From positions 13,760,992 to 13,824,991 of the forward strand of contig JASSKH010000003.1 in the NCBI GenBank assembly GCA_031763025.1: a stretch of DNA of 64,000 bases, read 5' to 3'. A program made the translations under genes and the position numbers. Under the pieces are notes generated by a model that searched no databases, was not told the origin of the DNA, and worked only from the letters and a program-made list of their open reading frames with translations. Source of the stretch: Macrocystis pyrifera. Its lineage: Eukaryota > Sar > Phaeophyceae > Laminariales > Laminariaceae. Positions 52,738 through 63,540 of this stretch are shown here, in pieces (the first letter of the stretch is position 1; the number at the start of each line of letters is the position of its first letter).

Positions 52738-53830
52738 ATGCCGAGTTTCAGTTCCAAGCTTTTATGTCTATCTCACTCGCATTATAGACCAACTTTTGTT
52801 TCAATTTTTTGCGACGTTATTTCTGTCTTTTTCAGCGATCTCTGAAACCCAAAATTCAAAATCGTCTATCATGGGTCAGGAAATCATCGACACTTTTAAT
52901 CTCAGTGCCTGGAGGGGGCAGAAATCAGCTCTCAGTTCTTATAGGTTTCTCACATTTCTCGGAACTGAAATTGCTTGGATTTTGTGTACTATAGTACTGC
53001 CTCCCTTTATCTGCCCAGCTGCCCCAAGTACCCAATACCCACGCTGAAGTATCACATCTATATCTACGGCGAGCTGTACCTCCTGCCAACGGCGCTTGTG
53101 CGGGAGAGATGGCCTCTCTCTGACATGAAAGCGATAGCAGCAGCAGCACAACAGCAAAAACAGGCATGCCGAGTTTCAGTAGTCATTTTTTTGTATCTAC
53201 CTCACTCGCATGGTAGACCAACTTTCATGGCAAAATTTCTCGACGTTATTTCTGTTTTTTCAGCCATCTCTGAAGCCCACAAATCAAAACTGTCTATTAG
53301 GCGCCATGATATCATCGATACTCTTGATCTCAGTTCCTAGAGGGGGCAGAAATCAACTCAGTTCTGAGAGGTTTGTCACATTTCTCAGAACTAAGATTTA
53401 ACTTTGATTTTTTATCAGTTTTTTATATCTACCTCACTCGCATAGACCAACTTTTATGGCAAATTTCGCGACGTTATTGCTGTCTTTTCAGCGATCTCTG
53501 AAGCCCAAAAATCAAAACCGTCTATTATGCGCCAGGATATCATCGATACTTTTGATCTGTTCCTGGAGGGGGCAGAAATCAACTCAGTTCTGAGAGGTTT
53601 CTCACATTTCTCAGAACTGAGATTAACTCTTTGATTTTGTGTACTATATTACTGCTTTCTTTTATCTGCCTGTGGCTGCCATGTACCCAGTAGCCACGCC
53701 GAAGTATCACACCTATCTACGGCAAGCTGTACCTACTGCCAACGGCGCATGTGCAGGAGAGATGGCTCTCCCTCACATGAAAGCGATAGCAGCAACAGTA
53801 ACCAACCGCAGTAGTAGTAGCAGGCATCGC
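52738..53830 (+). repeat. Complex tandem repeat, ~230-bp module in ~430-bp higher unit
   Basis: GCCGAGTTTCAG ... GACGTTATTTCTGTCTTTTT, CAGCGATCTCTGAA, GATATCATCGATACTTTTGA and GGAGGGGGCAGAAATC recur at 52738, 53167 and about 53410. A second module (TTTTGTGTACTATAGTACTG ... ACATGAAAGCGATAGCAGCA) follows the first copy (52979-53155) and the third (53635-53800). The T-rich TTTTTCAG looks like a 3' splice site in each unit. Confidence 0.85.
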
Positions 53831-55839
53831 TGCTGCTGCGGTTAGTTGCTGGTGCTGCTGCTGTGCAGCCGCAACACGAGCATCGCAGCAGACAACAACT
53901 TGCAGTATCCGCCCAAATTACTTCGAGTACGACGCGTTCTGTACGCGCATTATCGCGCCATAAAATATCCAATCATGAGTACAGGCACTACTCGCAGTAA
54001 ATAACCGAGATGCTGCGAGTATGAGCAGCGTCGAACACCTGATACCTGATATCGATCGGCAAATATAGAACAATCGCAAAGTACTGCTAACATGGGCAAT
54101 ATACTCAGTGTGAACCCCGGAATGCTCAGGTTGGATATGCGTGAAGCGAACGCAGCAGTATCCATAGCAGCACAGAACCCCGACATACTGCGAGTACTCG
54201 CAGTGGGAGCAAGCAGTCTCGAACCCTCAGTTACCTCCAGTAGTGTTCGCCGAAACAACTTGACGCATGTTTGACCAGAAAATGGTAAGGCGAACATCTT
54301 ATCTTATACCTGGTACCAAGGATCGTATCTTGAAAGAGGGACCGTATCTCCCCATTTTTTTTTAGTAGATCCCTGGCATCTGGGTATGTTTTTTTTTTTT
54401 CAATGTGAAAAACATCTGCTGTGAGTACGATTGATTGAATGGTTGAAACTCAACTTTGGAAGCTGCGTGATACGTCAGACACCCAGACAAGCTCATCATC
54501 GGGCGCGCTTGTTCTGGGTATTTGGTTTTGCTCTGCCAAGATGCAGCCAAATCGATTGATTGTCCACGCCCCGCTCAAAACTACGTATTAGGATGCGATT
54601 TTTTGACAAGGTGTTTTGTTGATCATGCACCAACCCACAAATGGAAAGCAAGCCCTTTTTTTATTCTTGTCGAGAGATAAGACCGACACAAATATCCGAA
54701 AAAATACAAAAAAGCGACTGTAACTTGTCTGAAAAAAAAGGGGCTTTGTTTGCATACCAGGTACTTCGTACAAATACGAGGTTACATTTTCAGGTCGAAA
54801 CTCGCAAGTTTGAACGTGTGGCATCGCAGAAAAACAAAAATGATCGTAATTACTTGTGTTATGTATGGAAATCGTGTTTTGGCGCTATCTCTTGATGGGT
54901 GGCGAACTGGGCACTGAAACTAGTATCGGTCTTCTCGCAGGGTCTTCAGCTATGTCTCCACCAATTTTCGCCTTGATCACGAACGACGATTTTATCACGG
55001 TTTTGTGTTGAAAAGTTGGTGTTTCGAGTTTTCGCCAATATCTCGTCGAGGTCGAGTCGAATTATAAAATGTCTTATTTTTATATATGGTACGAATACGT
55101 GCTTCCTGCGTACTTTTCTTGATAATTACATTATCATTAGAACGACAACGGCCCACGTCAACAACGGTGCTGCCGCTTAGCGGCCGGGGTCTCGATCGGA
55201 CCTCTCTGTATCACCCTTCGACCTGATGATCAACTCCACCCCAACAGCGGATGGCCAGGTGACGTCGTGGAACGGCATGCTCGTATCATGTACACTCGGA
55301 CGGCTCTCGGATTCAACTGGCAACTACACTACCGATTGCCATGTCGAGGACCATGGCCATGTCGAGATAACCGCATCCCCATGTGTGTTGAAACGTTTAG
55401 ATTTTTTGTGTGATATTGCTTCTCGATTCGGAGTGCCTGCCTTCTTGTTTCCGTCTTTTTGCTACGTAGAACGCATTTTGCAGAAATGTTGCACGGCGCG
55501 TCCAGCCTTTCGAGTTCTGCGCAGCTACGTTTATGGTAACTGTTCGGTCGACAGAGTGTTGTTTACGAGGTGCATGTACGTAACGATCATTGGCGAAAAA
55601 TCAACTTGTATGCCTTTTGTCATCTTGAATTTCACTGCGGCGTTTTATTTGGTATGGCTGTGTTCGCGACATATTGAGGTCATCGCAATCTGCGCGATGC
55701 GACTGTGAAGTTATGTTTTGTTTTTTTGCTTCGAAATAGCGGCAACTGCAGCATCTTCAAACTCGTAATATTCTAGGTGGCAAATATCGACGTCGCGAAA
55801 GAATTTTCATACCTCCGTCCAACCTTTTTTGTTATATGG

Positions 55840-55935
55840 TAACACCTAGGGAACAGCAGGGCAACCCTTGCCCTGCCCTACTTTTATGGTAAAACCCGAG
55901 GGAACAGCGGTGCAACCCTTGCCCTGCCCTACATA
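55840..55935 (+). repeat. ~46-bp tandem pair, GGGAACAGCAGGGCAACCCT
   Basis: TATGGTAACACCTAGGGAAC, then AGCAGGGCAACCCTTGCCCT, then GCCCTAC occurs twice in tandem; related to the 48.7-kb array. Confidence 0.8.
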
Positions 55936-56270
55936 AACATGTCTTATTTTTATACACTTTTTTTTTTGCACATTGCAGTGTTGTGTCAGGGTTGGTGCCT
56001 CCAAATTTCAAGCCCTAGTTCGTAGTGGTTCACGAGATACGACGTGCTGATGGTTTATCCATTTTTTTGGCTGGCCCAGCTCGTACATATTCGAAGTAGA
56101 ACGCCTCTGAACTGCTGTACTGCTGCCGTAGTAGTACTCGTATTTCAATGCGCCTCCAGAGATCAGACCTTGCAGCAGTAGATAGTCCCGAGCATGTACG
56201 ACCCTGTGTATGATATCCTCCGATGCATTTGGTGTTTTTTTTTATCGACTCACAACACTCGGCCGAATTA

Positions 56271-56384
56271 TTATTACGGGGGTCCATAGTTAACAGGACC
56301 TATGGTGTACATAAAAATCTATATATATATATGCCTATTTTTACTACCAAAATTTGGTCCCGTTAACTATGGACCCCCGTAATA
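56271..56384. mobile_element. MITE family A, copy 5 (variant arms)
   Basis: TTATTACGGGGGTCCATAGT then TAACAGGACC at the left, GGTCCCGTTAACTATGGACC then CCCGTAATAG at the right. Relative to copies 3 and 4, both arms carry the same changes (GGTCC for GGACC; TTAAC for TAAAT), so complementarity is kept. Confidence 0.88.
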
Positions 56385-56859
56385 GTACTGTCCAACAACC
56401 TTCATTCAGTTCGACCAGCGAAAACAACTGACGTGCCGAATTATACCGATATCGAACGATGTGGTACCAAGAACGGCGCGATACCCCGAGAAGGCGCGCG
56501 TAGTCGACCCGCGAAGAGAGAGGGGCAAGGGAAGGCAGCCACCCAGTAAGGCAAGACCGAGGCGGTCGAACAGGCCGATGGCGGCCCGCAAAGTGAAGGG
56601 AGTCGGGAGAAAGCGATAGCATCAGCAAGGCCGCGAAATCGAACCTCGGCGAGAAAAAAACTGAGATCGAGTTTTGGTCACAATAAGCTGTTCGCGGAGC
56701 AACAACAGCGAAACAAATTTCCAGGACCCAAGAAAATAGAACCTCCGTGTCTCCTCGCCCCAGCAAAGATCCTTCGAGTTCGGGATCGCTGCGCTCGTCG
56801 TTGGCGCGAGACTCCGAAACGCGCGCACGGGAGAGATGAGAAAAAACGCCTCCCATTGT

Positions 56860-57230
56860 TTTGTCCAGTGTTGTGGAAAATGGCGGCATCTTTTTTTATA
56901 CGGGTTGTGGGAGAAAAACGCTTGGCTGGAAATCGCGGGCTGCATATTTTTGGAAGCCCGTGGTGGGACAAAAACTCCTATGTTTTCCTCCCCTTGTTTA
57001 GTTCAGTTTGTGGAAATCGGGGGCTGCTTATTTTCGGACACAGGATGTGGGAGACTACCACACCTCCACTTGTGTTGTCCTTTTTTGTATATCGCGGGAT
57101 GCATAGTTTTGGAAACCCGGGGTAGGAGAAAATCCACGCCCACTATTTTTTTTTTCGTTCAGTTTGGTGGAAACCCGGGGCGGTGACTTTTGTTTTTACG
57201 GTTTGGTAGAAACTCGGGAATAGTCGCTCC
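56860..57230 (+). repeat. Degenerate ~85-bp repeat, GTGGAAATCGCGGGCTGCAT
   Basis: Five to six loose units around TTGTCCAGTGTTGTGGAAAA, GGAAATCGCGGGCTGCATAT, TGGAAATCGGGGGCTGCTTA, TATCGCGGGATGCATAGTTT and GTGGAAACCCGGGGCGGTGA. Similar words occur at 52080-52220. Confidence 0.65.
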
Positions 57231-57364
57231 TGCCAATTTGTTTCTTGTTTTGTGGAATCTGCGTTCCGTGGATATTAACTACTTTGAAGTTCCGATGTCA
57301 GAATAAAGAGAATCACGGGGTTCGAACCAAATTTTTCCCTTGTTGAAGAGGTAGAGAAGATGTG

Positions 57365-57630
57365 AACCCGGATTGACTACAAAACCGTTTCACCCGGCAA
57401 CAGCATGCTGCCGTTATTGGCATCTTCAACGTCATAAGCGAGAACATTCTGGCACGCGTGCGCGTGTTCCCACCCCTTACAAACGTGATAATCGTTAAAC
57501 CCGGATTGACTACAAAACCGTTTCACCCGGCAACAGCATGCTGCGGTTCTTGGCATCTTCAACGTCACAAGCGATAACATTCTGGCACGCGTGCGCGTGT
57601 TCCCACCCCTTACAAACGCGATAATCGTTC
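57365..57630 (+). repeat. 133-bp tandem duplication
   Basis: AACCCGGATTGACTACAAAA then CCGTTTCACCCGGCAACAGC at 57365 is repeated at 57498, continuing to CACCCCTTACAAACG then GATAATCGTT. The two units differ at only about five positions. Confidence 0.93.
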
Positions 57631-58117
57631 TGTCTTGCTCGACATATTACCGCCGCTTGAGGCAGCACTGAGACGTTTCCCGCGTGCCTACATACTACGT
57701 ACGTCAATAATGATGTGTTGGCCCTCATTACACTTGGCTAAACACCCCCCCCTCCAAGCTGCCTGCTGACGTCAGATATTAACGGTGCAGGCATGCATGC
57801 TGTTGTCGTCATGCGTACACCATACACCCCCCACCTCCCCGTCGTCACCCCTTGTTGAGAAAACCGCGGTCATATCCATCTTTGTTGTCTAATTCAATGC
57901 TCTTCCGATTCTTATGTTTTCAACCTCTCGCTCTTTCTCCTTCGTTTTCCCCCCCTCCCGCCCTCCTCCCTCTATCCGTCCTCCCCTCTCTGTCTTCCTT
58001 TTTTTTCCCCTCCCTGCCTTCCTTGCCTTCTCCCCATCTCTTCCCCCCGCCCTTCCTCCCTCCTTCCACCCTTCCTCCTACATCCAACTTCCTAACCCTT
58101 TTGTTATGTTCGGTCAG

Positions 58118-58236
58118 ACCTGCACCGGCGAGAGCCAGACACGTTCAAGCCTCTCCACGTGGTGTCCATGACGATCCGAGACTCCGCCGAAGATTCCGCA
58201 GCAGCTGCCGGACACGTGCTTGAATTGTGCAAAATG
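58118..58236 (+). CDS. SSU72: SSU72 exon 3
   Basis: Entered after TTCGGTCAG with AC completing Asp (G|AC), then 39 codons to ATG before GTAAAT. LHRREPDTFKPLHVVSMTIR, then DSAEDSAAAAGHVLELCKM. This corresponds to LNSREQETCQPVHVVNVDIQ, then DNHEEATLGAFLICELCQC of animal SSU72. The phase fits both neighbours, although they are 12.2 and 5.2 kb away. Confidence 0.95.
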
Positions 58237-59479
58237 GTAAATAAACCGGGAGAGTGGCCGACGCTGATGGTGTTATCGTCGTTGTTGTCAGTGTGGTGGT
58301 GGTGGTGGTGGTGGTGGTGGTGCCAATCTTCTGCAGGAGGCCTCGCGATGAGGCTTCTGCTGAGGGTATGGCCTCCGAGAGTGTTTGGGTATTGCCCCGC
58401 TCCTTTCGCGGGGGTGGCGGTAAGGAGTGTAATTGTTGAGAGAGTGAGTTGCAGTGATGATGGTAGGGTTGTGATGAGCGGGGGAAGTGGGAGTGCTGAA
58501 TACGAAAAACAAACAAGAATCCAAGCTCCTAACAGAACAACAAATATAAACGCAACACAGAAACCACAGCGCACCGCAGCAGTGTACCGTGTGGGACCTG
58601 TCTGTGGAAAGAAGTGAGTGATACCCACAAGAGGCCGAAAAATGTATACCGGCAGCAGGGTTGTTGCTCTTCGATGAACACCGCTTCGCATACGAGAGTG
58701 TAGCGGTGTAGCGGCCCCGGTGCTATCTATGTTGTGTCGCGATCGATTGTTAATGGAAAAGAGGGTCCCCTGTACTCGAGCACCACTCGAGCGAGGTGAA
58801 CCGCAGATTCCCTCGTCGAATTCAAAACCCGCCGTCCGTGAGAGCACGAAACACACAAAGCAAATGAGGTCGAGAACTACCAGGTACGTTTGTTTGGGGG
58901 ACAAACAGCTTGCATTCAGAGTGGAGTCATTTTTGCACTAAGAGGGTAAAAGGGGGGCCAACCTACCGTACGCTGCTCTTCCGACGATTGGGCAGTATTC
59001 CACCCCCCTCTACCCATGGCACGTGGATTTGAGGTGATGGCGACCGCGCGACGGACGCATGCACCCTGATCGACGAAAAAGATGTGCCATTCACTCCCGC
59101 CAGAGAATTTTTCTTGGTGATCAAAGATGCCAGGAGACCGCGGTTTGACCCCTTCACCGACCGCCCCGCCGCATAATAACGGTACATTTAGGCGAAAACA
59201 AGCCTTTACGCGCCCAAAAAAAAAATGTCTCGTGGGTTCCATGTTTGATGATGCTGCGTACTTCAAACACACTCCAGGATTGTGAATCGTACGGTATATC
59301 TACTGCAGGTGTGGAACGTCACGTATCAAATTCCCTTTGGATTTCGTGCTTTTAGATGCACGTAGTGTAGCGGCCAAGTGTTGTTCCAGTTGCCTCGCGG
59401 GGTTTAGCAAGTGGGTTTTCTTTCTAGCTATCTCCGGACCACCCACCTCTTGGGTTCTCCCGGTATTGATGCCCTGTGC

Positions 59480-61170
59480 GCCCAGACGTGACTGTTGTAA
59501 TTTTATATCTGTAATATCTAGATTTTACCGGTGACCCTTTCGTCCTCCTTTCTTTTATTTTCCCGCAGTCGTTGAAAGCATGGGTCCTTTGACTTAATTA
59601 GAGGAGATACGTAAATGTACATATAAATCGCGTGGGATTTTCACTGCACACTTGCCCCGCAACGTCCGTTCGACTCGGGTTTTTTCCGCCGCCTATCTCT
59701 GCAGCACAATATATGGCAACTTTTGCTGTGCGCTCAGAGGTGTTATGTATCAAATCTCGTTTTTTTTTTTTTTACGGCCCCTCTGTCTCCGTTCCTTGAT
59801 TTTCTCGCAGCAGTTGAAGAATTTAGTTCTCCGAAATAATTAGCCCGATATGAACATGTGACAGAACTCGCGGTTGATTTTCCGGTCGCACTGACTTCCT
59901 GCGCAACTCCTTCCGGCATTTTGTTTTTGGCGACGTGTATTTCTGCGGCACGACAGTAAGCGGCATCGTTTTGCCCTGCGCGCATATATCCGAATATTTC
60001 AACCCTTTAGTCCAACCTTCTTTGATTTGCCCGCAGTCGTGAAGAATTTTGTTGCCTCGAAATAATTAGCCCGAACTGAAATCTGTGCGCACTCACTTCC
60101 CCCGTAACATCCGTTCGGCTTGTTTTTTTTTGTGCTGCTTATCTCTACGGCACCACAATGATAGGCAGCGGCCTGCCCTGTGCGCTCAGAGTGTACGCAT
60201 TTTTCGATTGCCCTTGCATCTCCGTTTTTTAATTTGCCCGCAGCCGTTGACGAATTTGGTCCCTGGAAATAATTAGCCCGAAGGATACAAAACTCGCTGG
60301 AAAATTCGTCAGGCACTAACTCCCCACACAACTCATTGCTCAGAGATGTCTGCGTTTCACATCAGAATTTTTCCTAGTTGCGCTGTCGTCTCTGTTTCTT
60401 TGATTTGCTCGCAGCCGTGGAAGAATTTGGCTCGTCGAAATGAATCGCCCATAATACAGATACGACAAAACTCGCGAGGAAACCTTCCCGCGCACTCGCT
60501 TCCCACCACATATTTATGCCTGGTATGATACTCGATTTTTTCTCGAATGCCCTTTCGTCCAGGGTTCTTTGATTTTCCCGCAACCGTTGTATAGTTTGTT
60601 CTATCGAAATAATTAGCCCGATATGAAGATACGACAAAACTCGCGGGAAATTACCCGAGGACTCACTCCCCCCCCCACAGAATTTTGCTCAAAGAGATGT
60701 CGTTTCATATCTGTTTTTTCTCGATTGCCATTGTGTCCCCCGTATTTTTTTTTGGCCCGCAACCGTTGATAGATTTGTTCCCTCGAAATAATCAGCCGGG
60801 ATAAAGGTACGGCAGAACTCGCGGGAAATTCCCCGAGGACTCACTTCCCCCACAACATTTTTCTCAAGAGATATCTGCGTTTCATATTTGATTTTTCTGA
60901 ATTGCCCTTTCGTCCCCGTTTCTTTGATTTCCCGCAACCGTCGAAGAATGTATTCCTTGAAATAATCAGCCCGAGATAATATGCGACACAACTCGCGGGA
61001 AAATGCCCCAAGCACTCACTCCCCCGATAATATATTGCTCAGAGATGTTTGCGTTTCACGTCTTTATTCTTCTCGATTGCCCTATCGTCCCCGTTTCTGA
61101 TTTGCCCGCAGCCGTTGAAGATTTCTTCCCCTCGAAATAAAAAAATGCGGGGAAACGTTCCCGCGCACTC

Positions 61171-61207
<37 letters not shown>

Positions 61208-62420
61208 TATATTTATGCCTGGTATATGTTATCTGAGTCTTTTTCGATGGCCCTTTCGTCTCCCGTTTATTTTTATTTGCCCGCAGCCGTTGAAGAACTC
61301 GGTTCCTCGAAATATTTTGCCCGAGATGAAGAATGTCGAAACTCGCCGGGAATTTTCCCTGCTCATTTCCCCGCGCACTCACTTCCCCCACAACTACTTT
61401 CGGCTTTGTTTATTGTAGCGATGCCTGTCTCTGCGGCACCACGATAAACATCTTGCCGTCTGTGCCCTTAAAGGTCTCTGCGTTTCGTATCTGAATCTTT
61501 CTCAATGGCCGCTTCGTGCCCGTCTCTATGATTTGCCCTCAGCCGTTGAAGACTTTGATCCCTCGAACTAGTCACTCGAAATGGAAATACAACAAAACTC
61601 GTGGGGACTTTTCTCTGCACACTCACTTCCCCCACAACTTCTGTTCGGCTTTTGTCGTTAACGACGCCTCTGTGGCACCACTATGAACGGCGTCTTGGCA
61701 TGTGTGCTCAGAGGTGTTTGGTCATACCTGAATATTTGTCGATGACCCCTTCGTCTCCGTTCCTTTTATTTGCCCGCAGCAGTTGAAGAATTTAAGTACT
61801 GGAAATAATTTGCCCGAGATGAAGATATGACAGAACTCACAGGGAATTTCCCCGCGCAGGGACTTCCCCCACAACATGCTTTCGGCCCTTTTCGTTTTCA
61901 GCGGCGCCTATCTGTCCGGCACCGCAATGCACGGCATCTTGCCCTGTGCGCTCGATGGTGTTCGTTTCTGAATATTTCGTGATTGCCCTTTCGCCCCTCT
62001 TTATTTGATTTGCCCGCAGTCGTCGAATAATTTTATCCCTCGAAATAATTGGCCCAAGATAAAGATCTGACAGGTTCACCAGGAAATTTCCCAATTTCCC
62101 TGCGCAATCACTTTCCTCACAACATCCGTTCGGCTTTGTTGTTTTGGCGGCGCCTATCCCTGCGGCACCACAATACACGGCATCTTGCCCTGAGCTCCAA
62201 AAGGTGTTTGCGTTTCATATTCGAACCTTTCTGTGGCCCTTCCGCGCTCGCTCCTTTGATTTTCCCGCAGTCGTTGAAGAATGTGTTTAATTATTTGGTT
62301 CCTCGCAGTAATTTGCTCGAGCCAAAGGTACTGCAGAACTCTCGGGGAATTTCTTGCGTAATCCCCCCGCAACATCCAATAGTTTTTTTTTCGGCAATTC
62401 TTATCTCTGTACTGTGTACA
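59480..62420 (+). repeat. 14-unit satellite with splice-acceptor-like core
   Basis: The core TTTGATTTGCCCGCAGCCGT, then TGAAGAATTTGGTTCCTCGA, then AATAATTAGCCCGA recurs near 59563, 59808, 60030, 60237, 60408, 60577, 60756, 60931, 61107, 61280, 61534, 61771, 62012 and 62267. Spacing falls in two classes, about 175 bp and about 210-255 bp. Between cores, ACTCGCGGGAAATTTCCCCG, CACTCACTTCCCCCACAACA and GGCACCACAATACACGGCAT repeat; the longer class adds the last block. Confidence 0.9.
61172..61206 (+). repeat. 35-base C homopolymer inside the satellite
   Basis: Replaces the CACTTCCCCCACAACA segment of one satellite unit, so it probably grew by slippage from the native CCCCC. Confidence 0.9.
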
Positions 62421-63175
62421 CGCTCGAGGAGGGCTACGAACGGTCATCTTTTTCGTCGGTCGGCAAGCAGGCTACCCGTACTGCTGTACGTACGCCACGT
62501 ACTTTTCGGCGACCTTCTTTATAGTCCACTATTGCTTCTGTAGTTCGCTATCAGACGTTCCGCATTTTCCCAGTGAGGCCACCATTATTATATCAAGTAG
62601 ATTGTTCAAAACAAATCGTTTTTTTTTTATCTAAGCTTTTAACTTCTTCCGGTCCACATATTCCGTTGTTGTAACACGTGGCGAAGTACTATATTGAACC
62701 TACCGTATCAAGGTTGCTTATTGTTACTTGCACGAAAAATGCATGAAGGTGATCGTTTTTTTTACGGCTGAAGGCCTGCCCTGGTATTTTGCTTTCAGTA
62801 TGTTGCTCCACACTTGTTCGAAGCCGTACATAGTTGCCCCGCTGATGACTGTATTTACGCTCTTTTTCTTGCATCGGGTAATCACTTAATAGATTTGACC
62901 CTATCCCCATAATTTACCGAAAATGTTTTATTAATAACATTTTTTTATTCATATTTACCTGGTACCAAATATACTCTGTTCTTTCCCGTGTACACATTCT
63001 TAATATTGTTCCTTCCAATTATTCCTTTTTTTGTTTGGCGTCTTCGACCAAATCACCTAAGAACGACACGAAAAATATTTTGTCACGTTTTCCAGCCTGA
63101 AGTTCAAATCAAAATTGTAGTATCCTCGGTACCTGGTATCCGATGTACTGCGATGTTCCTCACTCCTCGCTTCCT

Positions 63176-63177
<2 letters not shown>

Positions 63178-63219
<42 letters not shown>
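63178..63219 (+). repeat. 42-base C homopolymer
   Basis: Lies 220 bp upstream of the last SSU72 exon, following CTTCCTTG. Continues as a C/T-rich tract to about 63270. Confidence 0.9.
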
Positions 63220-63220
<1 letters not shown>

Positions 63221-63438
63221 TTTTTCGCTTCGTCTTTTGCCTTCCCGTCGCTCTCGTCGCTTCTTTTTTTTACCCTGACCTTTTGGTTCCATGAACACCT
63301 ACGACCACTACTCCACGAACGAATGGATATGTTCTGCAAACGCGCACAAACAAACGTCGGACAACACAATGGTTACGTACCTTCTGCGTTACTACTCTCT
63401 TTGGTGGTGGTGTGGGTGATTATATTCATTCATGTCAG

Positions 63439-63540
63439 CTGGACGAGTGCGAAGATCTGGACAACGATGCTTCAAAACTGCTCAATGGATTCCGAATCGG
63501 GAGCAAGCGAACCGTGTTGCACCAAGTGTGCCATATATAA
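63439..63540 (+). CDS. SSU72: SSU72 exon 4: C-terminus and stop
   Basis: After CATTCATGTCAG, 33 codons and TAA: LDECEDLDNDASKLLNGFRI, then GSKRTVLHQVCHI. It corresponds to the C-terminal DDLENEIDELLQEFEEKSGR then TFLHTVCFY of SSU72, with the invariant LHxVC near the end. It begins in phase 0, as exon 3 requires. This short exon was located by its peptide; the same bases are also open in a different frame that means nothing. Confidence 0.95.
   Translation: MDECEDLDNDASKLLNGFRIGSKRTVLHQVCHI

Larger units (their letters stand above)
45942..58117. other. SSU72 intron 2, 12.2 kb
   Basis: GTACAT to GGTCAG. It holds at least six tandem arrays (listed separately), a second SINE-like copy, a family A MITE and a 31-base C run, and ends in a 170-bp C/T-rich stretch (57935-58110) before the acceptor. 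Just after the donor, a TAG/CAG-type trinucleotide repeat (46030-46215) keeps several frames open. This explains the long apparent extension of exon 2, which is not used in the protein. Confidence 0.75.
58237..63438. other. SSU72 intron 3, 5.2 kb
   Basis: GTAAAT to TTCATGTCAG. It contains a TGG microsatellite (58296-58321), the 14-unit satellite at 59480-62420 and two long C runs (61172-61206 and 63178-63219). No nested gene is seen. Confidence 0.75.
35240..63540 (+). other. SSU72: Gene locus: SSU72 RNA polymerase II CTD phosphatase, four exons over 28 kb
   Basis: Exons 35240-35828, 45685-45941, 58118-58236 and 63439-63540 join with exact phase agreement at all three junctions (AG|A, G|AC, phase 0). 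They reproduce the whole ~194-residue SSU72 protein from the CX5R loop to the C-terminal Cys, plus a long N-terminal extension. SSU72 removes phosphate from Ser5 and Ser7 of the Pol II CTD and works in the cleavage and polyadenylation factor, coupling 3'-end formation to termination. Introns of 9,856, 12,176 and 5,202 bp make up over 95 percent of the locus and are packed with satellites. Confidence 0.95.
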
